64,000 nucleotides of DNA from Virgibacillus_O xinjiangensis (GTDB lineage Bacteria; Bacillota; Bacilli; Bacillales; Amphibacillaceae): assembly GCF_042643145.1 (NCBI RefSeq), contig NZ_JBHRSA010000057.1, positions 59,473 to 123,472 on the forward strand, given 5' to 3'. The notes under the pieces were generated by a model, which saw only the letters and a list, made by a program, of their open reading frames with translations, searched no databases and had not been told where the DNA came from. Every line of letters starts with the position of its first letter. Position 1 is the stretch's first letter. Positions 15,965-24,627 of this stretch are shown here, in pieces. Made by a program: the position numbers and the translations under genes.

Positions 15965-16735
15965 ATGATTATCAGGGAACATGATAACGATTTCGTTTTG
16001 GTGGAGCAACACCATCACGCCAAGCTTTCCGGAGAAATTATGGAAAGATGGAAAGACAATTTATTTGAAGGCAAGGGAAGAAAAGAGTCTGTACTATATG
16101 CAATCGAGCAGCATGACCTAGGCTGGAAAGAATTTGATAAACAACCTTTTTGGAATGATGCAAAGCAGGAGCCTTTCACCTTTACCGACTTCCCCATTCA
16201 CCCGAAAGTGATCTTGTATACCCTTGGGATAGATGAAGTGGAAAAGGCAGACCCTTATGCTGCGCTTCTTTGCAGTGAACATTACAAACGCTTTATTGCT
16301 GCGGAATCCTCAAGGCAAGCAGACCTATTTGTCCGACAAGAAACAGCAAGACAAGAACGAATTATGGAGAACCTTCCCGATTTCAACAAACGTTTGTTTA
16401 ACTTTCATTATGGGCTGGTCCAGCTTGGTGATAACTTCTCCCTCTATGTATGTATAAACGACCCGGGGGTGGGCAAGCAGGATGAGCATCCATTTTTCAA
16501 GCAGGGCATCCCCCTCCCATTTGAATTGGATGGCTTTCATAAAAATCCGATTGGCATCAACTGGTTGGATGAACAGACTGTTTCTTTGGAAACCTTCCCG
16601 TTTGAAGGTCCTGTTGAAGTAACGGTAAATCAAAAACGGGTGAAAAAGCAAGATATCCGGGAACATGGATTGATTAAATGCTATGAAGAAGCACAGACAG
16701 AAGGGGTCCCTGTCCGGTTGGTGCCTGCAAATTGA
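15965..16735 (+). CDS. DUF3891 family protein
   Basis: A 256-residue soluble protein of the DUF3891 family, function unknown. It has conserved His/Asp clusters: LVEQHHHAKLSGEIMERW near the N-terminus, IEQHDLGWKEFD, and LCSEHYKRF in the middle. A histidine/aspartate-rich all-helical core like this could bind metal, which is inference. I take the ATG at 15965, ten bases after GAAAGGA; an in-frame GTG at 15956 is only two bases from that site. It is monocistronic. A hairpin after the stop (16746-16773) lacks a T-run. Confidence 0.78.
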   Translation: MIIREHDNDFVLVEQHHHAKLSGEIMERWKDNLFEGKGRKESVLYAIEQHDLGWKEFDKQPFWNDAKQEPFTFTDFPIHPKVILYTLGIDEVEKADPYAALLCSEHYKRFIAAESSRQADLFVRQETARQERIMENLPDFNKRLFNFHYGLVQLGDNFSLYVCINDPGVGKQDEHPFFKQGIPLPFELDGFHKNPIGINWLDEQTVSLETFPFEGPVEVTVNQKRVKKQDIREHGLIKCYEEAQTEGVPVRLVPAN

Positions 16736-16999
16736 TGAATCTTAGTGCCGGTGCAGCAATTACCGCGCCGGCAACCTGCCTTCCTCATTGAACTGCCTGC
16801 CCTCCCATATTTATCACTTCACATCACGTGGTCCCTATCATATCTTTCTCCACGGCACGGATCTTATAAAACTCCACTTCCACAAGAAATTTAATAAACC
16901 TCATCCTAAACGGTCATTCTATATATTAGTACCTCAGATTCCGAATCGGGAATCGCCCTTTGTCATTACCAACACACTAATGGAAAGAGGAGATATAGA

Positions 17000-18610
17000 A
17001 TGGCTGAAGGCAAACATAATCAAAGAACGAATTATGAAAAAGATGACACGCTAACGAACAGACAAGGCCATCCGGTTACCAACAACCAAAGTATACGCAC
17101 AGTTGGAAATCGAGGGCCAAGTACATTGGAGAACTATGATTTCATCGAAAAGATCAGTCACTTTGACAGGGAGAAAGTTCCTGAACGTATAGTACATGCC
17201 CGTGGCGCTGGTGCTCATGGATATTTTGAAGCATATGGCACTGCAGGTGATGAACCGGTATCCAAGTATACAAGAGCGAAGCTTTTTCAGGAAAAGGGGA
17301 AGCAGACCCCTGTATTTGTCCGTTTTTCATCGGTCATCCATGGCGGACATTCCCCAGAGACCTTACGGGATCCCCGAGGCTTTGCGGTGAAGTTCTATAC
17401 AGAAGATGGAAACTGGGACTTGGTCGGAAACAACTTGAAGATTTTCTTCATCCGTGATGCGATGAAGTTTCCCGATATGATCCATGCATTCAAGCCAGAT
17501 CCAGTAACGAACATCCAGGACAGCCAGCGCTTCTTCGACTTCTGTGCAAGCTCTCCAGAATCCTTCCATATGGTGACCTTTGTATACTCTCCATGGGGAA
17601 TCCCGGCGAATTATCGTCAGATGCAGGGGTCTGGTGTCAATACGTATAAATGGGTGAACCAAGAGGGTGAGGCGGTACTCGTGAAGTACCATTGGGAACC
17701 GAAACAAGGAATTAAGAACCTGACCCAGAAAGAGGCGGAAGAAATCCAGGCCAATAACTTCAACCATGCAACAGAGGATTTATATGAGGCAATCGAACGA
17801 GGAGAATATCCAGAATGGGAACTATATGTGCAAATCATGAGCGACGACGAGCATCCAGAATTAGATTTTGACCCGCTGGATGATACAAAACTCTGGCCAG
17901 AGGACCAGTTCCCATGGCTGCCTGTTGGTAAAATGGTGTTGAATAAAAACCCGGAAGACTACCACGCCGAAGTGGAACAATCAGCATTTGGTACCGGGGT
18001 ACTTGTAGACGGGCTGGATTTCTCTGACGATAAAATGCTGCAGGGAAGGACATTTTCCTATTCAGATACCCAGCGTTACCGCGTCGGCGCAAACTATCTC
18101 CAGCTGCCGATCAACCGGGCGCAAAAGCAGGTGAACACCAACCAGGAAGGCGGCAACATGCGTTATGAAGTAGACCGCCGCGTGGGAGGCAACAAAAACC
18201 CAAGCATCAATTATGAACCATCCATTCTTGGTGGATTCCAAGAAGCTGAACAATCCGGGAAAGAATACACTCCTGAAGTCAAGGGGAAATTGGTAAGGGA
18301 AACTATTGACCGAGAAGAAAATACGAAACAAGCCGGCGAAACATATCGTATGTTTGAAGACTGGGAAAAGGATGAATTGATCAGCAACCTCGTAGGGGAC
18401 TTGTCAGAATGCGACCAACGCATCCAGGATAAGATGGTAGAGCTTGCCGAATCTGCCGATGAAGAATATGGACGCCGCCTGCGAGAAGGCCTTGCAGAGG
18501 CCAAGAAAATGATGGGGCAAAATTCCAAACCTGGACCGCTAGGAAATGAGGACAGCGAAAAAGGTCCACAGGACGCAGTCGAGAAAGGCCATGACGCCGA
18601 TCCATATTAA
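17000..18610 (+). CDS. heme catalase (KatX/KatA family)
   Basis: Decomposes H2O2. The 536-residue protein has the distal His in PERIVHARGAGAHGYFE and the Asn region in LVGNNLKIFFIRDAMKFPD. The proximal heme-binding motif is GRTFSYSDTQRYRVGANYL, with the Tyr heme ligand in it. The sequence around RFSSVIHGGHSPETLRDPRG and the long hydrophilic tail ending in DADPY fit the KatX-like branch better than the shorter (about 480-residue) vegetative KatA. I am not sure of the paralogue, so no symbol is given. The ATG is preceded by GGAAAGAGGAGATATAGA. I saw no convincing PerR or sigma-B site upstream. A terminator follows. Confidence 0.95.
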   Translation: MAEGKHNQRTNYEKDDTLTNRQGHPVTNNQSIRTVGNRGPSTLENYDFIEKISHFDREKVPERIVHARGAGAHGYFEAYGTAGDEPVSKYTRAKLFQEKGKQTPVFVRFSSVIHGGHSPETLRDPRGFAVKFYTEDGNWDLVGNNLKIFFIRDAMKFPDMIHAFKPDPVTNIQDSQRFFDFCASSPESFHMVTFVYSPWGIPANYRQMQGSGVNTYKWVNQEGEAVLVKYHWEPKQGIKNLTQKEAEEIQANNFNHATEDLYEAIERGEYPEWELYVQIMSDDEHPELDFDPLDDTKLWPEDQFPWLPVGKMVLNKNPEDYHAEVEQSAFGTGVLVDGLDFSDDKMLQGRTFSYSDTQRYRVGANYLQLPINRAQKQVNTNQEGGNMRYEVDRRVGGNKNPSINYEPSILGGFQEAEQSGKEYTPEVKGKLVRETIDREENTKQAGETYRMFEDWEKDELISNLVGDLSECDQRIQDKMVELAESADEEYGRRLREGLAEAKKMMGQNSKPGPLGNEDSEKGPQDAVEKGHDADPY

Positions 18611-18615
18611 CCCTT

Positions 18616-18640
18616 AAAACCCTCCACACCGGAGGGTTTT
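18616..18640. terminator. terminator between the catalase gene and the SRPBCC pseudogene
   Basis: AAAACCCTCC (18616-18625) pairs with GGAGGGTTTT (18631-18640). It works for both convergent genes; the minus-strand gene stops two bases away. Confidence 0.88.
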
Positions 18641-18641
18641 A

Positions 18642-19056
18642 CTAATCATATTCTGCCAGTTGCTTTATTCGATGTTTTGCCACGTCAGCAAATTCAGCAG
18701 CAGCTTCGTAATAATCTTGGCCGTTCGTCAAGACGGAAAAGTCTCCGTGCCTTAGTCTGAGACGAGTGTTTTTCTCATGTACCAACAGTTCGTATCTGAA
18801 AAGGATATCCCCTGGTTGTGGATAAGAGTGAAATATGCATCCGCCTCTCCCTTTCCAATTTCACTACGGTATGGCTTGAATAACCTCCTCTTGGAAGCTC
18901 CCAAAAATACACTTGTCCTGCCTTGAGCGGGTGTTCGCGGCAGGTATCAGGGAAGTCATCCCACCTTCTGATGTAGATTGGATAGGTGAGTACTTTCCAT
19001 ACTTTGGACAAAGGAGCGTGAATGATGATTTCATCTGTCACGATCAATGTACTCAT
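18642..19056 (-). pseudogene. SRPBCC (START-like) family protein, interrupted by a frameshift
   Basis: The first part reads MSTLIVTDEIIIHAPLSKVW..., with the SRPBCC-type opening (VLTYPIYIRRWDDFPDT), up to STTRGYPF. The frame then stops within ten codons. A second frame picks up at once and reads FRYELLVHEKNTRLRLRHGD, then 30 more sensible residues ending ...RIKQLAEYD at a TAG at 18642-18644. The two join perfectly if one base is removed from the A4/T4 run at 18799-18802. The total, 415 bp, is 3n+1. So either a one-base insertion inactivated the gene or the run was miscalled. The start at 19056 follows GAGGAG ten bases upstream. Ligand and function are unknown. Confidence 0.82.
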
Positions 19057-19129
19057 GAATGGCTTTCTCCTCTCTTTGACCATTGTCGACCCAACTCACT
19101 CTATATAATTCCCGGGAATCAGGAGGTTA

Positions 19130-19213
19130 ATGAGTCCAACCTTCTTCCCCGTTGACGAGCATTCGCCTAATGCCTTCTATATTCATGTGGGTGCTGTTAT
19201 CATCCCTCTCTAA
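19130..19213 (+). CDS. possible small protein of 27 residues
   Basis: A short frame (MSPTFFPVDE...) starts three bases after a near-perfect ribosome site AGGAGG (19121-19126). A TATAAT (19104-19109) lies just upstream of that site, with a TTGTCG at a short 15-bp spacing. The peptide has a hydrophobic end (IHVGAVIIPL). No family is recognised. It lies in the gap before the acrylyl-CoA-reductase-like gene. It could be a leader peptide or chance. Confidence 0.25.
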   Translation: MSPTFFPVDEHSPNAFYIHVGAVIIPL

Positions 19214-19289
19214 ACCAGATTGCTTTAAACTTGGCTTCAAGACAATTAAAATGATAGTAAGATTAATTGGAGGAAAGGATGACCATCTA

Positions 19290-20276
19290 ATGGATCAATT
19301 TCAGGCATTGGTGCTTGATAAAGAAAAGGAAAATGGCCAGTTGAAAGTGAAGCAGTGTGACCAAAGCGATCTGCCAGACGGAGACGTCACCATCAGAGTC
19401 GCCTATTCCAGTGTCAATTATAAGGATGCCATTGTTGGTATCCAGCAACAGTTGGTAGAGAAGTTCCCATTAGTCCCGGGGATTGATTTGGCCGGAACGA
19501 TCATACATTCCGAGACACCAGCGTTCTCAGAAGGTGACCAGGTGATTGTGACCAGCTATGCACTAGGTACCGGCCATTGGGGTGGTTACAGTGAAGTTGC
19601 AAGAGTACCTAAAGAATGGGTGGTCCCTCTTCCGGATGGATTGACGATGAGGGAAGCAATGATTCTCGGAACAGCTGGCCTGACAGCTGGTCTATCCATC
19701 CAACGGCTAGAAGATAATGGCCTGAACCCTGATAAGGGACCAGTACTGGTTGCTGGAGCCACCGGCGGAGTAGGCAGTCTCGCTGTCGATATGTTAGCTA
19801 AAAAAGGATATCAGGTTGCCGCCGCTACCGGCAAGTCATCCGAACAGGAATACTTGGAAAAACTGGGAGCTGCGCAAATAATCGATAGAGAAGAAATTAC
19901 AGATACGGCCGGGACCCCTACCAGAAAGAAACAGTGGGCTGGTGCTATTGATCCAGTCGGTGGAAAAACCTTGCAATTTATTCTCAGCAGCCTCCAATCC
20001 GGCGGCTCTGTTGCGACCAGTGGAATGGTCGGTGGTATAGAGGTTTCCACTACTGTCCTGCCATTCATCGGGAGAGGTGTCAACTGGCTCGGCATAGACT
20101 CTGTCCAATGCCCTATGGAACTCAGGAGAGAAGTTTGGAACAGGCTGGCTGATGACCTGAAACCACATTCCCTGGAAACAGAAATTGTGCATGAAGTCTC
20201 CTTAGAGGAAGTCCCTGCTGTACTGGACAAAATCCTGCAAAGCAAGGTGCGGGGCAGGACAATTGTCAAGCTATAG
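19290..20276 (+). CDS. YhdH/YhfP family quinone oxidoreductase (acrylyl-CoA reductase AcuI type)
   Basis: A zinc-free medium-chain dehydrogenase/reductase using NADPH. The 328 residues show the N-terminal GroES-like fold (AYSSVNYKDA, then PLVPGIDLAGTI), the Rossmann motif VAGATGGVGSLA, and DPVGGKTLQFILSSL as in AcuI/YhdH proteins. These reduce acrylyl-CoA or small alkenals/quinones; the B. subtilis YhfP substrate is not settled. The start at 19290 follows GGAGGAAAGGATGACCATCT. An upstream in-frame extension to 19152 lacks a ribosome site and family similarity. It is a single gene with its own terminator. Confidence 0.88.
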   Translation: MDQFQALVLDKEKENGQLKVKQCDQSDLPDGDVTIRVAYSSVNYKDAIVGIQQQLVEKFPLVPGIDLAGTIIHSETPAFSEGDQVIVTSYALGTGHWGGYSEVARVPKEWVVPLPDGLTMREAMILGTAGLTAGLSIQRLEDNGLNPDKGPVLVAGATGGVGSLAVDMLAKKGYQVAAATGKSSEQEYLEKLGAAQIIDREEITDTAGTPTRKKQWAGAIDPVGGKTLQFILSSLQSGGSVATSGMVGGIEVSTTVLPFIGRGVNWLGIDSVQCPMELRREVWNRLADDLKPHSLETEIVHEVSLEEVPAVLDKILQSKVRGRTIVKL

Positions 20277-20280
20277 ACGG

Positions 20281-20314
20281 AAAATGGCCCGGCTGATGAG
20301 CCGGACCATTTTTC
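20281..20314 (+). terminator. intrinsic terminator after the AcuI-like gene
   Basis: A 14-bp stem with one mismatch (20281-20294 and 20299-20312), GATG loop and T tail (20309-20313). Confidence 0.85.
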
Positions 20315-20360
20315 TATTCCTATTCCTTTCAAAACCTAGACTGGATGATCGGTTTGCTAG

Positions 20361-21965
20361 TTATCCGGCATCGATATCCCGCTTTGCATATCCTATAAAT
20401 CCTCCTACCGCTAAAATGACAGCACAAACGATCAGAACAATTACCGGTAACACTGTCCATTCATCTATCGGCACTTGAGGGACGTGCCCATAAGGGGATA
20501 ACTTGCCTGCCCAGTCCGATAAATCGAATAATCCGCCCCAATAGACAATCATGAATGAATAAGCCAAATAGAGCCAAACCAGCTTGGTGTAATTCGGCAG
20601 CACCCCGATTAACAACATGGTTAAGCCGAGCATTACCAGGAAAGCAGGATAATAGGCCATCCCAGCACCGTATAAAAACCAAAAAGACAATCCTTCTTCC
20701 ATCACTGCATTACCTGCAACCCACAGGCCAATAACCGCAAGCGAGAGCATGACAAAGGCATTTACTGCTGCTACCATAAGATAACTTGCCATCAATTTCT
20801 GGCGGGATATTTGCCTGCCAAGCAGATGACCCACCCTTCCTTTCCTCTCTTCACCAGTTAATTTAAGCATGGACAGAAGAGGAGGAATACTGGATAAAAT
20901 GGCGACCACCACCATTAGCACCGGAAGAAACTGTTCCACTATCGTAAGACGATCATCTTCGTCCAACATCTGTTGCAATAGTTCATTCCCTTCAAAGAAT
21001 CCTTCCAGATCCCCTAATACGGAGCCATAAGATAGCCCCATCACCAAGAGACCGACTCCCCAGGCAGCCATCCCTGTCCTCTGAAGCCTGAGCGAAAGCC
21101 CCACCGGGCTGCTCAAAGCCCATGAGGCATGTGCCCTTCCTGGTTTAGAAGGGAGGAGTCCGGTCCCTATATCCCTCTTCGCGTTCAGATAATATGCTGC
21201 AACTAACAGCAGACATGCAGCAATAGCCATCAATAATACAGGGCCCCAGTTGTTTGACGTATAGGCTTCCGTTTTCGTCACCCAACCCAATGGTGAGAAC
21301 CAGGACCATGTCTGATCGTTAATATCTGTCATTCCCCGGGCCAGGTAGGAAAATAGCAATACTGCTATCGTTAAACCTGCTGTTCCTCTGGAAGTCTCCA
21401 CCAGCTGGGCAGAGATTGCTGTAACTCCCGCGAAAAATAATCCTATTCCCCCAAGAGCCGTTCCATATAAAAGGGAGCCTTCGAGAAACATACCCTCTAT
21501 CCTCAGGGCATATAACCCAACCCCTATAATCAGAGCAAGCAGCAAATTTGTAACTAAAGCCAACATAAAGGAGGCCTGTAGGTGGGAAAGACGCCCGACC
21601 GGCAAGGCACGAAGCATTTCCTCTCTCCCCTCTTCTTCATCTCCCCGCGTATGTCTGCTCATCAGCAGAATATTCATGAAAGCAACTGTCAATGCAGTAA
21701 ACAACAGCATTTGATGGACAGTCATAGCCCCTATCGTATAGTTATCCAAGTTGCCGGGTCCTATCAATGCTGTCATCGCAGGGTTGCGCATGGTCTCAGC
21801 AATGCCCATCCTATCATTTTGGGAAGGATACAGTTCGGTAAACGCTCCCGGAACCAAGAGGGTGAAAAAGGTGATACCTGCCATCCAAAGAGGTATGCGT
21901 ATCCTCTCCCTTTTTAACCCTATGCTGAAAAGTGAACCTGCCCCTGTGAAAAGAGTGCCAACCAT
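20361..21965 (-). CDS. ABC exporter permease (polyketide/tetronasin-type, COG3559-like)
   Basis: A 534-residue integral membrane protein with about twelve hydrophobic segments in two halves, resembling permeases annotated as polyketide-antibiotic or tetronasin exporters. Between helices lies the SRHTRGDEEEGREEMLRALPVGR segment typical of this family, with a second copy-like LTGEERKGRVGHLLGRQISR in the back half. It overlaps the ATPase gene by one base (TGATG). It is the third gene of a TetR-ATPase-permease operon, so the cargo is probably the inducer of the TetR protein. The cargo itself cannot be told. Confidence 0.85.
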   Translation of the reverse strand: MVGTLFTGAGSLFSIGLKRERIRIPLWMAGITFFTLLVPGAFTELYPSQNDRMGIAETMRNPAMTALIGPGNLDNYTIGAMTVHQMLLFTALTVAFMNILLMSRHTRGDEEEGREEMLRALPVGRLSHLQASFMLALVTNLLLALIIGVGLYALRIEGMFLEGSLLYGTALGGIGLFFAGVTAISAQLVETSRGTAGLTIAVLLFSYLARGMTDINDQTWSWFSPLGWVTKTEAYTSNNWGPVLLMAIAACLLLVAAYYLNAKRDIGTGLLPSKPGRAHASWALSSPVGLSLRLQRTGMAAWGVGLLVMGLSYGSVLGDLEGFFEGNELLQQMLDEDDRLTIVEQFLPVLMVVVAILSSIPPLLSMLKLTGEERKGRVGHLLGRQISRQKLMASYLMVAAVNAFVMLSLAVIGLWVAGNAVMEEGLSFWFLYGAGMAYYPAFLVMLGLTMLLIGVLPNYTKLVWLYLAYSFMIVYWGGLFDLSDWAGKLSPYGHVPQVPIDEWTVLPVIVLIVCAVILAVGGFIGYAKRDIDAG

Positions 21966-22873
21966 CAGGAACCACCTCCAGATTGCAGCTTCTCTTTATG
22001 ATGATAATGCCTCATAAACAGGTCTTCCAACGTAGGAGGCCTACTCTCCAGACTGATGATACCCAATGAACTCAATTGCTTCATCACCTGTTCCATTGCC
22101 TCCTGGTCGACTTGAAGCGATAGAGTGTGCCCATTTTTCTTGATATCATGGACCCCCTCCATCTGCTCCAGGAAGGTGGCAGGCTCCCTGGTTTCCACCG
22201 ATAAATTGGTCCCCCTCAAATGACGGAGCTCTTCGAGTGTCCCGCTTTCAATCATACTGCCCTGCCTGATAATCCCCACTCTGTCACAAAGCTTTTCAAC
22301 CTCGGATAAAATATGGCTGGACAGGAGAATGCTTTTTCCTTCTTGCTTCAATTCCTGCACACAATCCTGGAAGACACTTTCCATTAACGGGTCAAGTCCG
22401 GAAGTCGGCTCATCAAGTATATACAGCTCTGCATGCACACAAAACGCAGCTATGAGGGCCACCTTCTGCCGATTTCCTTTGGAATAAGTCCGGCACTTCT
22501 TACTCGGGTCAAAATCAAAGCGTTCCATCAGCTCGCTCCGCCTGTGATCAGCCCTTCCCCCATGAAGTCTGACAAACATATCTATCACTTCACCACCTGT
22601 TAAATTAGGCCATAGCTTCACATCTCCTGGTACATAGGAAATTTTTCGGTGAATGTCAACCGCATTTTTCCAGACATCTTTGCCGAATATCTGTGCCCTT
22701 CCGGACGTGGCTTTAAGCATGCCGAGAAGTACGCGAATGGTCGTTGACTTCCCAGCACCATTAGGCCCGATGAATCCGTAGATTTCTCCTTTTTCGACCT
22801 CCATGTTCAATCCATCCAACGCAGTAAAGTTCCCAAACTTCTTGGTAAGGTTGCTGATCGTAAGCAGACTCAT
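21965..22873 (-). CDS. ABC transporter ATP-binding protein
   Basis: A 302-residue single nucleotide-binding domain: Walker A GPNGAGKSTT (about 36-45), a signature of the form YSKGNRQKVAL, Walker B LYILDEPTSGLDP, and the H-loop in LLSSHILSEVEKL. The C-terminal 80 residues resemble the accessory tail of drug-export ATPases (DrrA/CcmA type). It powers the permease encoded next. It overlaps the TetR gene by four bases (ATGA) and the permease gene by one, showing tight coupling. Confidence 0.92.
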   Translation of the reverse strand: MSLLTISNLTKKFGNFTALDGLNMEVEKGEIYGFIGPNGAGKSTTIRVLLGMLKATSGRAQIFGKDVWKNAVDIHRKISYVPGDVKLWPNLTGGEVIDMFVRLHGGRADHRRSELMERFDFDPSKKCRTYSKGNRQKVALIAAFCVHAELYILDEPTSGLDPLMESVFQDCVQELKQEGKSILLSSHILSEVEKLCDRVGIIRQGSMIESGTLEELRHLRGTNLSVETREPATFLEQMEGVHDIKKNGHTLSLQVDQEAMEQVMKQLSSLGIISLESRPPTLEDLFMRHYHHKEKLQSGGGS

Positions 22874-23511
22874 TGCTTCTCCCCCTCTTTTTTGTAGAAG
22901 CTTGTTTTAAGTACCTCCAAGTAATCATAAAACTCCTGCCAGTAAATATCCAAGTCAAGTTCCGGTATGTTCTCTCCCCTCAGACGGCTCATCACCTCTT
23001 CTTGGTATCCATTCATGGCCCACTGGATGAGATGGAATGCTTTTTCTATATCTATATCCTGTCGGAACAACCCTTTATCGATGTTCTCATACATTATTTC
23101 ATGGCCTTTTCTTTTTAACTTTTCCAGTCTCCTCCTTAGTTCAACCGGAAGGATAAACTGGTCATCCAGGTACACAGAAGCTATAAAATGATTAATATCC
23201 GGATGTGTTCGGAAATAGCGTAGTTTCACTTCAGCGATTTGCTTCATTCGTTCTACGAAATCCGTCTCGCTGGTATCGATCTGCGACAGGAATTGTTCTG
23301 CCATGACATCCAGCGAATAGCCTATTAAATAGTAGAACAAGTCTTGTTTATTATTAAAGTAATAAAAAAGCATTCCCTTGCCTATACCGGCATTCCTTAC
23401 TATTTCATTAGTCGAGGCATGATCAAATTTTTTGTCGGCAAACTCTTTCATAGCAGCATTCAATATCCTCGTCTTTTTCTCTTCTTCCAGATGATCGAAC
23501 GATTTATTCAT
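22870..23511 (-). CDS. TetR family transcriptional regulator
   Basis: 213 residues. The N-terminal helix-turn-helix is clear (RILNAAMKEFADKKFDHAST, then NEIVRNAGIGKGMLFYYFNN with the KG-x-hydrophobic-YYF recognition end). The C-terminal ligand domain is variable, as usual. It is the first gene of the exporter operon and very likely represses its own promoter; a good dyad lies 36 bp upstream of the start. A weak ribosome site (GGGGATCGTT) precedes the ATG. Confidence 0.9.
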   Translation of the reverse strand: MNKSFDHLEEEKKTRILNAAMKEFADKKFDHASTNEIVRNAGIGKGMLFYYFNNKQDLFYYLIGYSLDVMAEQFLSQIDTSETDFVERMKQIAEVKLRYFRTHPDINHFIASVYLDDQFILPVELRRRLEKLKRKGHEIMYENIDKGLFRQDIDIEKAFHLIQWAMNGYQEEVMSRLRGENIPELDLDIYWQEFYDYLEVLKTSFYKKEGEKQ

Positions 23512-23546
23512 AACGATCCCCCTCCCCGTCCATAACTATTATAAGT

Positions 23547-23594
23547 TAGACCACTACAGTCTATTATAATGTAGCACTATCGACCACCTTGGTC
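23547..23594 (-). promoter_or_regulatory. TetR-type operators upstream of the exporter operon
   Basis: Two perfect dyads: TAGAC-N7-GTCTA (23547-23563), abutting a minus-strand TATAAT (23568-23563), and GACCA-N3-TGGTC (23582-23594). The 11-mer AGTCTATTATA at the edge of the first dyad (23558-23568) recurs at 23628-23638, nearer the divergent GntR-type gene. Confidence 0.55.
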
Positions 23595-23731
23595 AACGTG
23601 ATTTTATATAAAATTCAAAAGGCAAATAGTCTATTATATAAATCAATATATTGTATATCAATTCCTTGGAATTTCATGTATACTAATCTTATAGGTATTA
23701 AACCAATTTATTAATAGCAAGGGTGAATCTT

Positions 23732-24394
23732 ATGCCAATACCAACTGACCATTCCAAACCGGTTCGTCAGACGGCGAAGGAAAATGCATTTAACCAACTT
23801 CAACAATGGATTATCGATGGGACACTCCTTCCCGGAGAAAAATTGAATGACACGGAACTTGCCAATGCTCTGGGCGTAAGCAGAACACCTGTGCGGGAAT
23901 CCCTCCAATTGCTTGAAGCGCAAGGATTTGTAGAAATGTTCCCAGGTAAAGCTACCCAAGTGACCGAAGTGGACCGGGAAGCAATTAAAGACCTGCTCCC
24001 TCCGCTGGCAGCACTTCAGGCTTTATCCGCTGAACTGGCCGTAGAGCATATAACAGAGGATACCATCGATTTGCTGGAACGGACGAATGACCGCTTCGCC
24101 AAGGCAATTCATTCGGAAAACTACTATTCTGCTTTAAAGATTGACGAAGAGTTCCACCAAATCATTGTAGATACAGCAAATAATTCCTACATTCATGATA
24201 TCATCGGTAAATTGCAGGCACATGTCCGCAGACAATTCTTCCATAACTCGATCGTTCTTACAGAAGATTCCATCCGTGAACATTCTGAGATCATTGACCT
24301 TTTGAAGAAGCAAGACAAGGATAGCCTGACTCCCATCATGAAAGGAAACTGGCTCCGCGCCATCGAAGAATTCCCTAAGATAGAGTCCGATTAG
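23732..24394 (+). CDS. GntR-family regulator with FCD domain
   Basis: 220 residues. There is an N-terminal winged helix (NAFNQLQQWIIDGTLLPGEK, then LANALGVSRTPVRESLQLLEAQGFV, the GntR recognition helix). The C-terminal all-helical FCD domain has metal/ligand histidines in DEEFHQIIVD and SIREHSEIIDLL. FCD proteins respond to small organic acids. The ATG at 23732 is preceded by AAGGG eight bases upstream; an in-frame GTG at 23723 is inside that site. Its target is unknown. It is divergent from the TetR exporter operon and convergent with brnQ. Confidence 0.88.
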   Translation: MPIPTDHSKPVRQTAKENAFNQLQQWIIDGTLLPGEKLNDTELANALGVSRTPVRESLQLLEAQGFVEMFPGKATQVTEVDREAIKDLLPPLAALQALSAELAVEHITEDTIDLLERTNDRFAKAIHSENYYSALKIDEEFHQIIVDTANNSYIHDIIGKLQAHVRRQFFHNSIVLTEDSIREHSEIIDLLKKQDKDSLTPIMKGNWLRAIEEFPKIESD

Positions 24395-24429
24395 CCAAGA
24401 AAATAAATAGATTGTAGCCATTAAAAAGA

Positions 24430-24462
24430 CGCTCCGAGCAAAATGCTCCGAGCGATTTTTTT
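24430..24462 (+). terminator. terminator of the FCD regulator gene
   Basis: CGCTC-c-GAGCA (24430-24440), AAA loop, TGCTC-c-GAGCG (24444-24454), then ATTTTTTT. One symmetric C-C mismatch interrupts the stem. Confidence 0.85.
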
Positions 24463-24560
24463 GCTTCTTTTATTCATGTACTGCCTTTCCCTGAGTAGTC
24501 CATCCACCAATGACAAGGTCGGAAACCCCAGAAGTGAGCATATTCACCCATATATCAAGA

Positions 24561-24597
24561 AACAAGCAGCACAATTAGTTGAATTGTGCTGCTTGTT
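24561..24597 (-). terminator. terminator of brnQ
   Basis: A perfect 16-bp stem AACAAGCAGCACAATT (24561-24576) with 24582-24597 and a 5-base loop, about 30 bp past the brnQ stop. The T-run on the minus strand is short. Between the two terminators (24463-24560) I see nothing else. Confidence 0.8.
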
Positions 24598-24627
24598 TGA
24601 CTAAAAGGATCCAGCTTATCGGTTTCC

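Noticed and set aside
16746..16773. Terminator after the DUF3891 gene.
   Set aside because: The stem TGCCGGTGC/GCGCCGGCA is good but no T-run follows.
16740..16999. PerR box or sigma-B promoter for the catalase gene.
   Set aside because: I could not find a TTATAATNATTATAA-like site or a GTTTAA/GGGTAT pair with proper spacing.
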